Below are positions 1-9,519 of a stretch of 17,293 bases of DNA, piece after piece (positions within the stretch are counted from its first letter, which is position 1; the number at the start of each line of letters is the position of its first letter). The DNA is from Cylindrotheca closterium. Lineage: Eukaryota > Bacillariophyta > Bacillariophyceae > Bacillariales > Bacillariaceae. The stretch spans positions 8,200-25,492 of the forward strand of contig CAKOGP040001646.1 of the NCBI GenBank assembly GCA_933822405.4. The letters are read 5' to 3'. The notes beneath the pieces are model-generated. The model did no database searches. It was not told the origin of the DNA and was given only the letters and a program-made list of their open reading frames with translations. A program made the position numbers and the translations under genes.

Positions 1-508
1 TGTTAGAATAAAGCAAAATGTGCTCTATCGTGAGTGCCTTTAGCGCTCAGAACAAACTCTCTGCAATCTAAATTCGTAATCGACTGTACAACACTTTCAC
101 GACAATAGTTCTCCTGTGTCTAGGTATACTTTGAGTGAAATTGTTCCTATTTGATTAATGTTTGGCTTGAATTGATGATTCAATCACAAAAGTAAGTTCA
201 ACGATTTTCCCTTGGAAAATCCCTTGTTTACAGAACTTGATTCGACCTCTACGACGATTCTGTGTTGGATACAGTACTTTGGGACATATTGTATTATTCC
301 CTACTGCATTGTACACAACATCGATATCACACTTGTATAGGGTCATTCCCTTTTTGTGTGGATGTAGTTTGTCCGACAGACTTGCGTCCGGCATACTTGC
401 GGCGAATCCCGACATAACGATCAAAGTCCGATCGTACGTGTCAAAAACTTTGTACTTGAATAGTTTCTTTTTGGAACGTAAAAACTCATATTTCGTCATA
501 TCCCAACA
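1..508 (-). repeat. Copia-family LTR, copy A
   Basis: Read on the minus strand it begins TGTTGGGATATGAC (508 downward) and ends TTTATTCTAACA at base 1, the TG...CA ends with short inverted termini usual for an LTR. It matches copy B (12303-12846) along its whole length with about 22 substitutions by my count; the only length difference is a 36-bp insert in B. Copies C (9873-10301) and D (10441-10684) are shorter relatives. Because base 1 is the last base of the LTR, any left target duplication or internal element sequence lies outside the window. It may be a solo LTR or one end of an element that continues leftward. It contains an inverted repeat ACGATC-N7-GATCGT (417-435). Confidence 0.9.
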
Positions 509-583
509 GTGGATGCTTTGCAGTTGGATTTTAAGCTGAAGGTAAAATATCGTTTGCCTCGTCAGTGATTTGCCTAGACCGAA

Positions 584-840
584 ATTTATTTTGCCTACTT
601 TCAATGCAGATTGTATAGTTTCAATTTTTGATATTTATTTTGCCTACTTTCGACAACAGATTGTATAGTTTCAAATTTCGATATTTATTTTGCCTACTTT
701 CGAAGACAGATTGTATATTTTCAAATTTCGTTATTTATTTTGCCTATTTTCAGATCACCTTGTATAGTTTCAAATTTCCTTTGCCTACTTTCGGATCAAC
801 TTTGCCTACTTTCGACTCCGGTTGTATATTTTCGATTCGA
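584..840. repeat. Degenerate minisatellite, about 50-bp period
   Basis: Units begin with ATTTATTTTGCCTAC and continue through a variable TTTCGA-ACAGA stretch to TTGTATAGTTTCAAATTTCG. Units start at 584, 633, 683 and 733 (49, 50 and 50 bp spacing). They are followed by shortened units at 779 and 800. The array is AT-rich and directly follows the LTR copy A region. The frame open across part of it is a by-product of the repeat. Confidence 0.85.
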
Positions 841-1185
841 CCCCAAAGTAGAACCAGGGTTCCCCTGAACTGGACAAAAAGATTATGGGGGAACAAGAAT
901 TAAAAATATCCCCCAGAGAGACGGATGACGAGCAGACGCAGAGTGTCGGGGGTCCAGGTGCAGGGGGTGGGACCTCTTCAAGCGCAACCGTGTGATTGAT
1001 GGGACCTCTGCAGGGGCAACCGCGCCTGTTTATTGACAACTTTGGCTCGCGATCAAAATATGGATTGAATAAAACCTCTCAATCAAAACCGCGGGACCGC
1101 TTTTCAGAACAAGATATTTTTGACATTTAATAAGAGAAAAATCAATAAACAAATTGAATTTTTCTATTAGAGGTCTATTTCTATT
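841..1185. other. Intergenic stretch with an imperfect 32-bp spaced repeat
   Basis: I see no supportable gene here. The sequence is locally G-rich (about 890-1025), and a 25-bp segment starting TGGGACCTCT recurs at 968-992 and 1000-1024 with a few mismatches, giving a 32-bp spacing. It is then AT-rich to about 1180. Confidence 0.5.
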
Positions 1186-1270
1186 CCTTTAGGCCTGTTC
1201 CATCGACGAGCGAACCGCCAAGTGAAACCTTTAGGCCTATTCCCGGTATCGAGCGGACCGCCAAGGGAAA
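1186..1270. repeat. Two-copy 42/43-bp tandem repeat upstream of the TPR/EF-hand gene
   Basis: Unit 1 (1186-1227) and unit 2 (1228-1270) both start CCTTTAGGCCT and both carry GAGCG, ACCGCCAAG and GAAA in the same order, with a few differences and one extra base in unit 2. They lie about 185-270 bp upstream of the proposed start codon, so they may sit in the promoter or 5' UTR. That role is inferred only from position. Confidence 0.7.
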
Positions 1271-1454
1271 TACATATCTTCCTGCGGCAGGGGGTGATTT
1301 GGTCGAATAAAAATGAAATCTACAGATGTTTTCGGGATGTCCCAGTAACTCAATCATCATTGTTGCTCCAGCACACAGGCGCAGTAGTTCCGTGTACCTG
1401 TAACTGGTAGTAACTGATACTATTACTTCCAACACGTCCAGTCGAACAACTATC

Positions 1455-3455
1455 ATGAGTGCAAAAGAGGTGAGTTCGTATTTTTTGAGATTTTTGTATT
1501 CTGCTCATCGGATGAATGAAGACGGCATTAGCCCCTTCGAAATCGTAACAATTCGATCACAATAAGTTGCGCCTGTCTCGATCATTTTTTTCCAACAGAT
1601 GTTCCTAGTAACGCTACTTTCATATTGCTCACCATCTAATGTGTGTATTCACAATCCTTTTTCAATAACTAAAATCACCACTTTTGTAAAGGCCAAAGAA
1701 AAGGGTCGCGTCGCTTACAAAGCTGAAAAGTGGGAAGATGCGATTCATCACTTTTCTGCCTCTTTGACCCAAGAACCGTCAGATGCACCTTGCTTGGCAC
1801 TACGAAGTTCTGCTTATCAAAAACTGAATAATCTTGAAAAGGCCTTGGATGATGCCAACGCCTCTACGGCATTGAATCCGGAATACGCTAGGGGTCATTT
1901 CCGAAAGGCTTGTGTCTACAGCGCGATGAAAGAAAGTGAAATGGAGATCCAAGCTTACGAAACAGGATTAAACAACTGTCCCGACGACAAATCGTTGCAA
2001 CGAGGATTAGAAATTGCCCGACGTGTTCAAACCGCCAGTAGCAAGGCTAGTCATGCTGCCAACACCAGTATGGCAACCTTGGAAGCAGCCAATTCGCGCT
2101 CAACGAAGGCAAAGTTTTCCAAGGACATATCATCATTTGTGACTCAAACGAAATGGAATCTCGAACTTCAAATGAGGACTCTTCAATCAAAACTGGATCT
2201 TGTCAAGGAGCTTGAGCAAATGACTGCAAACGCAAAGCTCGACTTTCTTTTTAATTTGATACTGGAGGATTCCGGGTCGTCTGAAGCCATTGCGCTAGAC
2301 AAGTTCCAGGACGATCTAAAGACCGCATCGTCGAACTTGACCTTTGCCGATGGAGTGAAATTGGCATTGGAGACTGTCAAAGCTCCATCGTCGGGGTCTG
2401 ACGCAAATTTAGCCACTTCAAAGCTTAAGCGAGATGAGTTTCAAGCCTACTGTCATCAGCTTGTGACAGCCATGAATGCGACTGTCAGTGACTTTTCTGA
2501 ATTTGTTGTATATCAAGTGAAGTTTGTTGCAAATATTGCAACAGACAATTCGGAAACAGAAAAGGATGGAGGGGTGGCACCATCAACCATGGCGGGAAAA
2601 AAGAAGAACATACTGAATGATCCTCGCATGATGGCTTTATTTGTCATGTTTGACAAGGACGCTGACAGTACTGTTGACTTTAAGGAAGTAGCCATTGGTC
2701 TGTACAAACTTTCCAATAACATGGAAGATTCTGCCAAGAACGCGGCGGCCCTCTTACTAATGATGGATGAAAATGATGAACGTGTATTAACCTATGAAAC
2801 CTTTGCCAGACTGATCATGTCTGTGGCGGCAGCCTCCAACCTCACTTTTGATGAACTGGCCGATCAATTGACCTTGGCGCTTACCGATGAATCGGAGCTG
2901 TCCGAAGAAGTCATGAACGAAATCATCATGGTGGAAGAAAACTTGGAGAAAATTCAGCAGGCTCAAGCAGCGAAGAACGAGCGAAAGAAGACCATGGATG
3001 CTCTCTCGTATAGCCGCACCCAAAAGTTGTTCGATCTCTGGGACGCCAATGGAGATGGAAGTATCGATTTCCAAGAACTTCTTCGTGGGATCCGAAAGTA
3101 CTTGAAAGCATCCCATGTGTCAGGAAACATCGTCGAAGCTGAAAAGGATGCTCTGATGATCATGGGGCATGACAAGGATAGCAACCAATCGCTTGACAAA
3201 GAGGAATTCGCGTATGCAATGGCAAACTACGCAGAGTCTATACAGAAACCACTACACGAAGTTATTGATTTTATGGTGGTCGTAGGATCCAAGGAAACTT
3301 CCATGGTTGAAGAGTTTGAAATGACGTATTCCGAGATGAACAATGTTACGATGAACAAAGGATACCAAAAGAGTGGATTTAAACGAAGTTCGCTTGGAAT
3401 CATTGTCGATCTTGGAGAATGTAATGAAGAAGAGGAGGAAGAAGACGATTGGTAG
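1455..3455 (+). CDS. TPR protein with four EF-hand calcium-binding loops (spliced)
   Basis: Seen: ATG at 1455 gives five codons (MSAKE), then a GTGAGT donor at 1470. The downstream frame is open to TAG at 3453-3455. Numbered from the in-frame ATG at 1599, three TPRs of the Sti1/Hop type occupy about residues 32-140. EF-hand loops start at 352 (DKDADSTVDFKE), 390 (degenerate, ends in Thr), 482 (DANGDGSIDFQE) and 525 (DKDSNQSLDKEE), forming two pairs. The tail is acidic (EEEEEEDD). Residues 141-340 are helical-looking and not assigned. Known: TPRs bind peptide tails of partner proteins; EF-hand pairs bind calcium. Inferred: a cytosolic calcium-responsive scaffold or co-chaperone-like protein. 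Three of five clamp positions that hold Hsp70/Hsp90 C-termini differ (see findings). The acceptor is uncertain: AG at 1597-1598 keeps a 31-residue hydrophobic stretch, AG at 1690-1691 joins MSAKE to AKEKG as in Sti1. I favour the second. Confidence 0.85.
1470..1691 (+). other. Probable intron 1 of the TPR/EF-hand gene (3' end uncertain)
   Basis: GTGAGT donor at 1470 follows codon 5, phase 0. Acceptors that keep frame are CAACAG ending at 1598 and TTGTAAAG ending at 1691. The second removes a leader unlike any TPR protein and places a standard TPR helix straight after MSAKE; an AACTAAAATC branch-like motif precedes it. A 9-nt microexon at 1599-1607 followed by GTAACG is a third option. Confidence 0.6.
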
Positions 3456-4069
3456 CTGGTAGCATGCAACGTGTCGTATTGCCACTGCACTCTGTCCAAC
3501 AGCCAATGCAATGGTATGTGAAATCAGTCGCCACTACAATACCTTCTGAACCTCTACTGTTCAGTACCAACACTGTGCGGTGCTTTAGTGTATGTGGTGC
3601 TGTAACCGTTTAGATGATTCGTTTCTTTCAGACATAGTTTCACATCAACGAATTATTGACTGCGACACCGAAATGCAAGAACAGTTTTTAGTTGACAATG
3701 AATTCTACCCTTTTCCATTTTTTACACGCGTGCTCCCGTACGATCCTTACGCGCTTCCACACAGTATCCAAACACGGACGAAAATCAAGCAACCGAACCC
3801 TTGTCGCTTTTGTCGTCACCATCAGCACGATTTGAACACCATGTGAGTAAGCTTTATCGAGTCTCCAGGAGGCTGCAACAGGAACGATGAGTCTGAATAG
3901 TGATGCAATGCGTGGGAAGAAGAGACTGTTCGGGTGGGCTCTCATCATAAGCTGTCACATCGAGTTTGTTGTGATGGCATCATGCAGGCGTACATTCCTA
4001 CTGGCTGTCTACTGTCTACAGGAAAGTCTGAACTTCATCCGTATTTGTGGTTGTAAAATCATCAACGTT
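3456..4069. other. Intergenic region downstream of the TPR/EF-hand gene
   Basis: This presumably includes the 3' UTR. Short open frames exist at 3592-3846 (84 codons, plus strand) and 3688-3948 (minus strand), but neither resembles a known family, neither has a clear splice partner, and they overlap each other. I see no RNA gene or strong regulatory motif. Confidence 0.4.
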
Positions 4070-4231
4070 GGAAGTATGATGCCAACATCTGTCAAGCATC
4101 TTTCCAAACTGTACCAGCAGTATTTGACAAAAGGGATCTTGTTGTGTGATGGAAGTATGATGCCAACATCTGTCAAGCATCTTTCCAAACTGTACCAGCA
4201 GTATTTGACAAAAGGGATCTTGTTGTGTGAT
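4070..4231. repeat. Perfect 81-bp tandem duplication
   Basis: 4070-4150 and 4151-4231 are identical over the whole unit, starting GGAAGTATGATGCC and ending TTGTTGTGTGAT. The unit is 27 codons long, so the open frame 3887-4237 on the plus strand passes through both copies in phase. That frame matches nothing I recognise. Complete identity implies a recent duplication or an assembly artefact. Confidence 0.95.
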
Positions 4232-4462
4232 GCATGAAATCTGAGCTTACCGGAGCGTTCTTTTGTTGTTCATCTACTGGACACTAATGCTTTTGTTTGA
4301 TTTTTTTACATGTCAAGTGGAGTGACACTACATTGTGAGGGGAAAAAGTAGTTTAATCAAGGTGGCACTGAAGTCTTTGCATTTGCAAGCGTTACATGTT
4401 CAATTTGTCCAAAAAGGTGGAGAAAGAAGTTCAGCCAAAGGTTCGTGGGGATTAGGAGTAGA

Positions 4463-7400
4463 ATGCAAACATCACAAACGGCACCACAAGTACCAGCACC
4501 ACAAGCTCCAGCACCACGAACAACTCAATTAGCAACAAAGTCATCTTCCTCTGCAATTCTACAGCCACCGCAAATGCTACCAGCACCGGTTCCTACAGCT
4601 ACAACTGTTCATCACACACAATACGCACCTGCACAGCAGCAGCAACAGCCGAAGCAACCACAACTTTACAGTCAACAGTCGCAACACCCTCCTGTCGCTA
4701 TGCCGGAACAAGCTACTCGTCAACATGTTCCGACTTCTCAGCCACCAGAGCAACAGAATCCGCACCAGGGATTGAACGGGGGCTGGCAATCAGATCAAGA
4801 TTACAATGAGAGGCGGAAAATGATTGCCAACATGTAAGTCGTTCAGCACTCGATAGGAATTGATTAGAAACTTTGTCTCATCGCAAGACTACTAACATCT
4901 TAACAGCGTCCAATTGCTGAAACAGCGTAAACCAAATGCGCCATCCGATTGGCTAAAGAAATTACCACAGATGGCGAAGCGTTTGGAAGAGTCTCTGTAC
5001 AGATCTGCCAAATCTTTTGCGGAATATAATGACGGGTCCACACTTAAGCAAAGACTTCAGCAACTGGCACACAATATAGGAATGAAGACAAAGAGGATGC
5101 AACAAATTGCGGCAAAACAAAAACAGAAGCAAGCTCATCTAGCAGCTCAGAATAAAGCCCAGTATCGTCCTCCTCCCCAACATCAATCTCGGTCGCAGCC
5201 TATAGTTCAACAACCAACGGCCCCACACCATCAGCAACCAGTCCAACCAAGGTCATCGACCTCCTTGCCAATGCAACAACCTCCACCGGTTCAAAAGCAA
5301 GGAGGGCAAAGGCTTGTGAATTTTTCTGAGATTAACCCCATTATGAACTCTGGAAACCAAGTTGTCGAGGGGTCTTCAGCTCCTCGTGTTCCACTCGTGA
5401 AACATGGGCCAATTGCATACCAAACAGGGAGCCAAACACCAATACCTTCGGCTCCTCCTCCAGCAACCAGGTCAAGGCCCGCACCTAGGCAAGTCTCGGA
5501 TCGGCAACAGGTGTTGAGACACCAACAGCAGCGTTTACTACTTTTGCGACATGCTGCGAAATGTCAACATGAGGATGGTCGATGTCCAGTTACTCCTCAT
5601 TGCGCAGGAATGAAACGGCTTTGGAAGCATATTGCGGAATGCAAGGATCAAAAATGCCTTGTTCCGCACTGCGTGTCGTCACGGTATGTTCTGAGTCATT
5701 ATCATCGATGTAAAGACGTGCGCTGTCCTGTTTGTGGGCCGGTTCGCGAAGCGATTCATAGATCGCATGAAAAGCAAAAGCAGATGCAGGCACTCAAACA
5801 AAGGCACCAACAAGCGGTCCAGCAGAATCAGAGTGTGGCGCCTCAAGGGCAACCAGGGTTGCAACCAACGAGTTTGCAGATACCACCAGTCGTTCCTGCA
5901 GCAGCTCCAGGCGAACCAATTGCGAAGCGTCAAAGAACTGCACCTCCTGGTCCTATACCTCAGTATCTACAATCGAAACCGAACCCATTGTCAGCACCTA
6001 CAATTGCATCTCGTTTGCCCCATCAAGGGCTTCTGGCACCGCCTTCTTCACATCATGGAGTATTGCCGCAACCCAAAGCAGGATATTCCATCGGCCAAGC
6101 ACCTACTGCTCCGACAAATGTCCCCAAGAAGCTTTCATCTCTTGCACCTGGTGTTGCATACTCCAATGGTCAAATGATTACTCCAAAGTACACTGGTCCA
6201 AAGCCACAAGAGGACCATACTCTGATCAACTGCTTTACAATAGCCCAGATTGAGACTCACATTTCCTCTTTAAACAAGGGTTTGCAACTGGCACCACAGA
6301 AAATAAAGGCAAAATGTCTAGATGTTCTCAAGGTTTTACAAAGCCACCAACATGGCTGGGTTTTCAACAGCCCTGTTGACCCTGCTGAGCTAGGCTTGCC
6401 TGACTATTTCGAGGTAATCAAGACGCCTATGGATCTCGGTACGATACGGAAAAAGCTCGAAAATAATTGCTACGAGTCTCTAGATGACTTCCAGAAACAT
6501 GTCAACTTGACTTTCGAGAACGCCATGCTCTACAATCCAGAAGGGTCGGTTGTTTACAACATGGCCAAAGAGATGAAAATAAAATTTGAATCCGATTTTA
6601 CAATTCTCATGAAACAGCTCAATGCGGAAGAAGATACAAAGAGGCGGAATGGAGATGCATGCTCGTTGTGTGGATGTGAAAAACTGTTGTTCGAACCTCC
6701 TGTATTTTATTGCAATGGTCTAAACTGCCCATCGAAGAGAATTCGTCGAAATAGCTACTACTATGTTGGTGGGAACAATCAGTATCACTGGTGCCATCAG
6801 TGTTTTCAGGAACTGAAGGACGGCAAGGCAATCGAGCTTGGTGATGTCACAATACGGAAAGAACAACTCCTCAAGAAGAAGAATGACGAAGTTCACGAAG
6901 AGAGTTGGGTTCAATGTGATAGATGCGAACGATGGGTGCACCAAATATGTGCCCTTTTCAACACTCGCCAAAACAAAGATCAAAGGTCAGAGTATCTCTG
7001 TCCAAGATGTACAATAGACGATCGCAAGAAAAATGGAAAAATAGAAGGGACATCATCGACTCCGATGGCGGAAGATTTGCAACGAACCAAGCTGTCGGAG
7101 CATCTTGAAGCTCACGTTCGAGAGAAGGTTGATGAACATATGGAGGTGGAAGCGAAGGCAAAATCACAGTTGACTGTGAGTATTTCGTCTTTTTTTAATA
7201 TAAATATTTTTAACTAACACTGCTTTTTTCAAGGGTATTTCTGCTGACGAGGCAATGAAGTCTGTTCAAATGGGTGGGGCAATAACAATTCGACAAGTCA
7301 CTTCGATGGACAAGAAATTGGAAGTCAGAGAAAGAATGAAGCGCAGATATTCCTTCAAAGACTATCCTGAAGAATTCAGCTATCGTTGCAAATGTATTGT

Positions 7401-9519
7401 TGTTTTTCAAAATCTGGATGGCGTCGATGTCATTCTTTTCGGACTCTACGTGTATGAACATGACGAAACGAATCCTTCTCCAAACAAGCGTTGCGTTTAT
7501 GTTTCTTATCTTGACAGTGTGCACTATATGAGGCCACGCCGGATGAGAACCTTTATCTACCACGAAATTCTCATATCGTACCTCGACCATGTCAGAAGTC
7601 GCGGTTTCGCAACTGCCCACATTTGGGCCTGCCCACCATTGAAAGGCGACGACTATATCCTATATGCCAAACCTGAAGACCAGAAGACCCCTAAAGATGA
7701 AAGGCTCCGGCAGTGGTACATCGACATGCTTGTAGAATGTCAGAAACGAGGTATCGTTGGTAAAGTCACAAATATGTACGATTTGTACTTCGCCAACAAA
7801 GACAAAGATGCTACTCTAGTTCCGTACATGGACGGGGATTACTTCCCTGCCGAGGCCGAGAATGTTATTAAGAATATTGAGGAAGGAAAAGCTGGAAAGA
7901 AAGGTAGTTCGCATGGGCACAAGAAGAAGGGAGATAAGAAGAAGAAGAGTGGTCGGGGGGGTACAAGGTCTACTGGCCTGGATGAAGACGCACTGAAAGC
8001 AAGTGGTATTTTGGGAGAAGCAAAAGATCAAAAGAGCTTAGAAGAAGGAGGTCGGGACTATGTGATGCAACAGCTTGGGGAAACCATCCAGCCAATGAAA
8101 GAAAGTTTCATTGTTGCGTTTCTGGCATGGGAGGGGGCGAAGCTAGAGGATATGGAAGTTCCCATATCCATCCAAGAGCACCGGGGAAAAAATGGAATTA
8201 AGAGTAAGCACGGTGCTGATAACATAGGTTTTGATTCGGATCGAGATCAGAATGGAGCATCAGCTTCTGATGAAATTGTGTCGTCTGAGTCGAAGTCACA
8301 ATCGAAGCAGCAAGAGCATGACGCCGGACAAACAGATTTTGACAGAAGTGATGATTCGCCAGACCCTCCACCGGAAATTTTAGAGGTCTCTGTTACTGAT
8401 AAACGCAAACGCATCTTGAAGAAAGAAAATAGCAACCCATCGATTAGTGGAAGCGCTTTTCAATCGTCTGATTCGAACACGGCGACATCGAGCGCCCGTA
8501 CAGCACCCAAGGCTCCCTCTGCATCTACTTCAGATTTTTTGCTAAAAGAAGGTACTCCCCAATCAGTCTTATCGACACAGTCAGGAGCTGAGGAGATTGT
8601 CACAGGGACTAAGATAAAAATGAAATCTGCGGGATCGCCTGCTGCTGATGTAGATTTGGTTGAGAAACCAAAACAGCTCTCTTTGGAAGAAAGATCTGGA
8701 AAGTTTGCTGCCATGGCACGAAAGCGCGGACTCGAAGACGGGGAAGAAAAGAACGGCGAAGTCGACAAGAAAGAAGACATAAAGTCGACTGTATATGTAA
8801 CTGACAGCAAGGGCAGAAGGGTCAAGGTGATTGATGATGATTTGGAAGAAATGGATTGTGAATTCTTGAATAATCGACAAGCGTTTTTGAACTTGTGCCA
8901 GGGCAACCATTATCAATACGACCAACTGAGGAGGGCAAAGCACTCCTCAATGATGGTGTTGTGGCACTTACACAATCGGGATGCTCCCAAGTTTGTACAA
9001 CAGTGCACAACATGTTCTCGCGAGATTTTGCAAGGATACCGTTACCATTGCCCAATTTGTGCCGATTTCGATCAGTGCGATGATTGTGTACGAAATCCAA
9101 ACACGCCGAGACATCCTCACCCTCTCAAGTCAATCCCAGTTGCATCTGGTCAACAAACAGAACTAACAGAAGCTCAAAGAGAAGAACGACAAAGAAGTAT
9201 TCAATTGCACATGACGCTTCTGCTGCATGCCGCAACATGTCAGAATCCAAAATGTCCATCTGCCAATTGCCAAAAAATGAAGGGTCTCCTGAAACATGGT
9301 GCACAGTGTAAACAAAAAGCGACTGGAGGATGTAATGTTTGTAAAAGGATTTGGGCCCTCCTTCAAATTCACGCACGCCAGTGCAAACAGTCCTCATGTC
9401 CCGTGCCCAATTGCATGGCCATTCGTGAGCGAGTTAGCCAGCTGAAGCAGCAGCAACAAGCTATGGATGATCGTCGTCGACAACAAATGAATAGTGCCTA
9501 CAGAATGAGCCAGCGATAG
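4463..9519 (+). CDS. CBP/p300-type histone acetyltransferase, three exons, 1641 aa
   Basis: Exons 4463-4833, 4907-7175 and 7234-9519. The start is the first ATG after an upstream in-frame stop at 4349; a further 5' exon is possible. Role (family knowledge): nuclear transcription co-activator that acetylates histone lysines from acetyl-CoA. Domains in order: Gln/Pro-rich N-terminus; KIX-like helices about 117-185 (RRKMIANI onward); TAZ1 zinc finger about 326-410; bromodomain about 592-695 with the acetyl-lysine Asn in LYNPEGS; RING-like plus PHD-like cysteine clusters about 709-825; KAT11 catalytic domain from about 850; ZZ finger from 1471; TAZ2 about 1526-1625. Catalytic-site matches to human p300: D974 in SYLDSVH, W1011 in HIWACPP, Y1042 in QWYIDML (p300 D1399, W1436, Y1467). 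A lysine-rich loop at 1099-1125 resembles the p300 autoinhibitory loop. A Cys-free, Ser-rich insert of about 230 residues (1180-1410) interrupts the catalytic domain. After it, the sequence leading into the ZZ finger reads like plant HAC. All catalytic residues I can place are present, so I expect an active enzyme. Confidence 0.95.
4834..4906 (+). other. Intron 1 of the CBP/p300-like gene, 73 nt
   Basis: GTAAGT donor, ACTAAC branch-like site about 20 nt before the acceptor, TTAACAG acceptor. It splits an isoleucine codon (AT|C) in phase 2 and joins KMIANI to VQLLKQRKP, restoring the KIX-like helix. Confidence 0.93.
7176..7233 (+). other. Intron 2 of the CBP/p300-like gene, 58 nt
   Basis: GTGAGT donor, TAACTAAC branch-like site, pyrimidine tract and TTCAAG acceptor; phase 0. 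It joins SQLT to GISADEAMK inside the N-terminal part of the acetyltransferase domain. Without splicing, a stop follows 14 codons later at 7215-7217. Confidence 0.93.

Noticed and set aside
584..840. CRISPR-like repeat array
   Set aside because: Repeats are degenerate, about 50 bp end to end without unique spacers, and the genome is eukaryotic.
628..903. 91-codon frame over the minisatellite
   Set aside because: It follows the repeat period (Phe/Tyr/Leu-rich repeats) and is best explained as a by-product.
2183..3199. Several minus-strand open frames of 61-109 codons opposite the TPR/EF-hand gene
   Set aside because: They are antisense shadows of a clear coding exon and resemble no family.
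3887..4237. 116-codon frame through the 81-bp duplication as a separate gene
   Set aside because: No recognisable domain, no conserved start context and no splice evidence. Kept only as a repeat and a finding.
4335..4532. His/Lys-rich 65-codon frame at the 5' end of the acetyltransferase gene
   Set aside because: Its repeats come from the Gln/Pro-rich coding exon read in another frame; the frame joined by the 4834-4906 intron is the real one.
5734..6177. 147-codon plus-strand frame inside exon 2
   Set aside because: It overlaps the TAZ1 to linker coding sequence in a different frame and has no domain.
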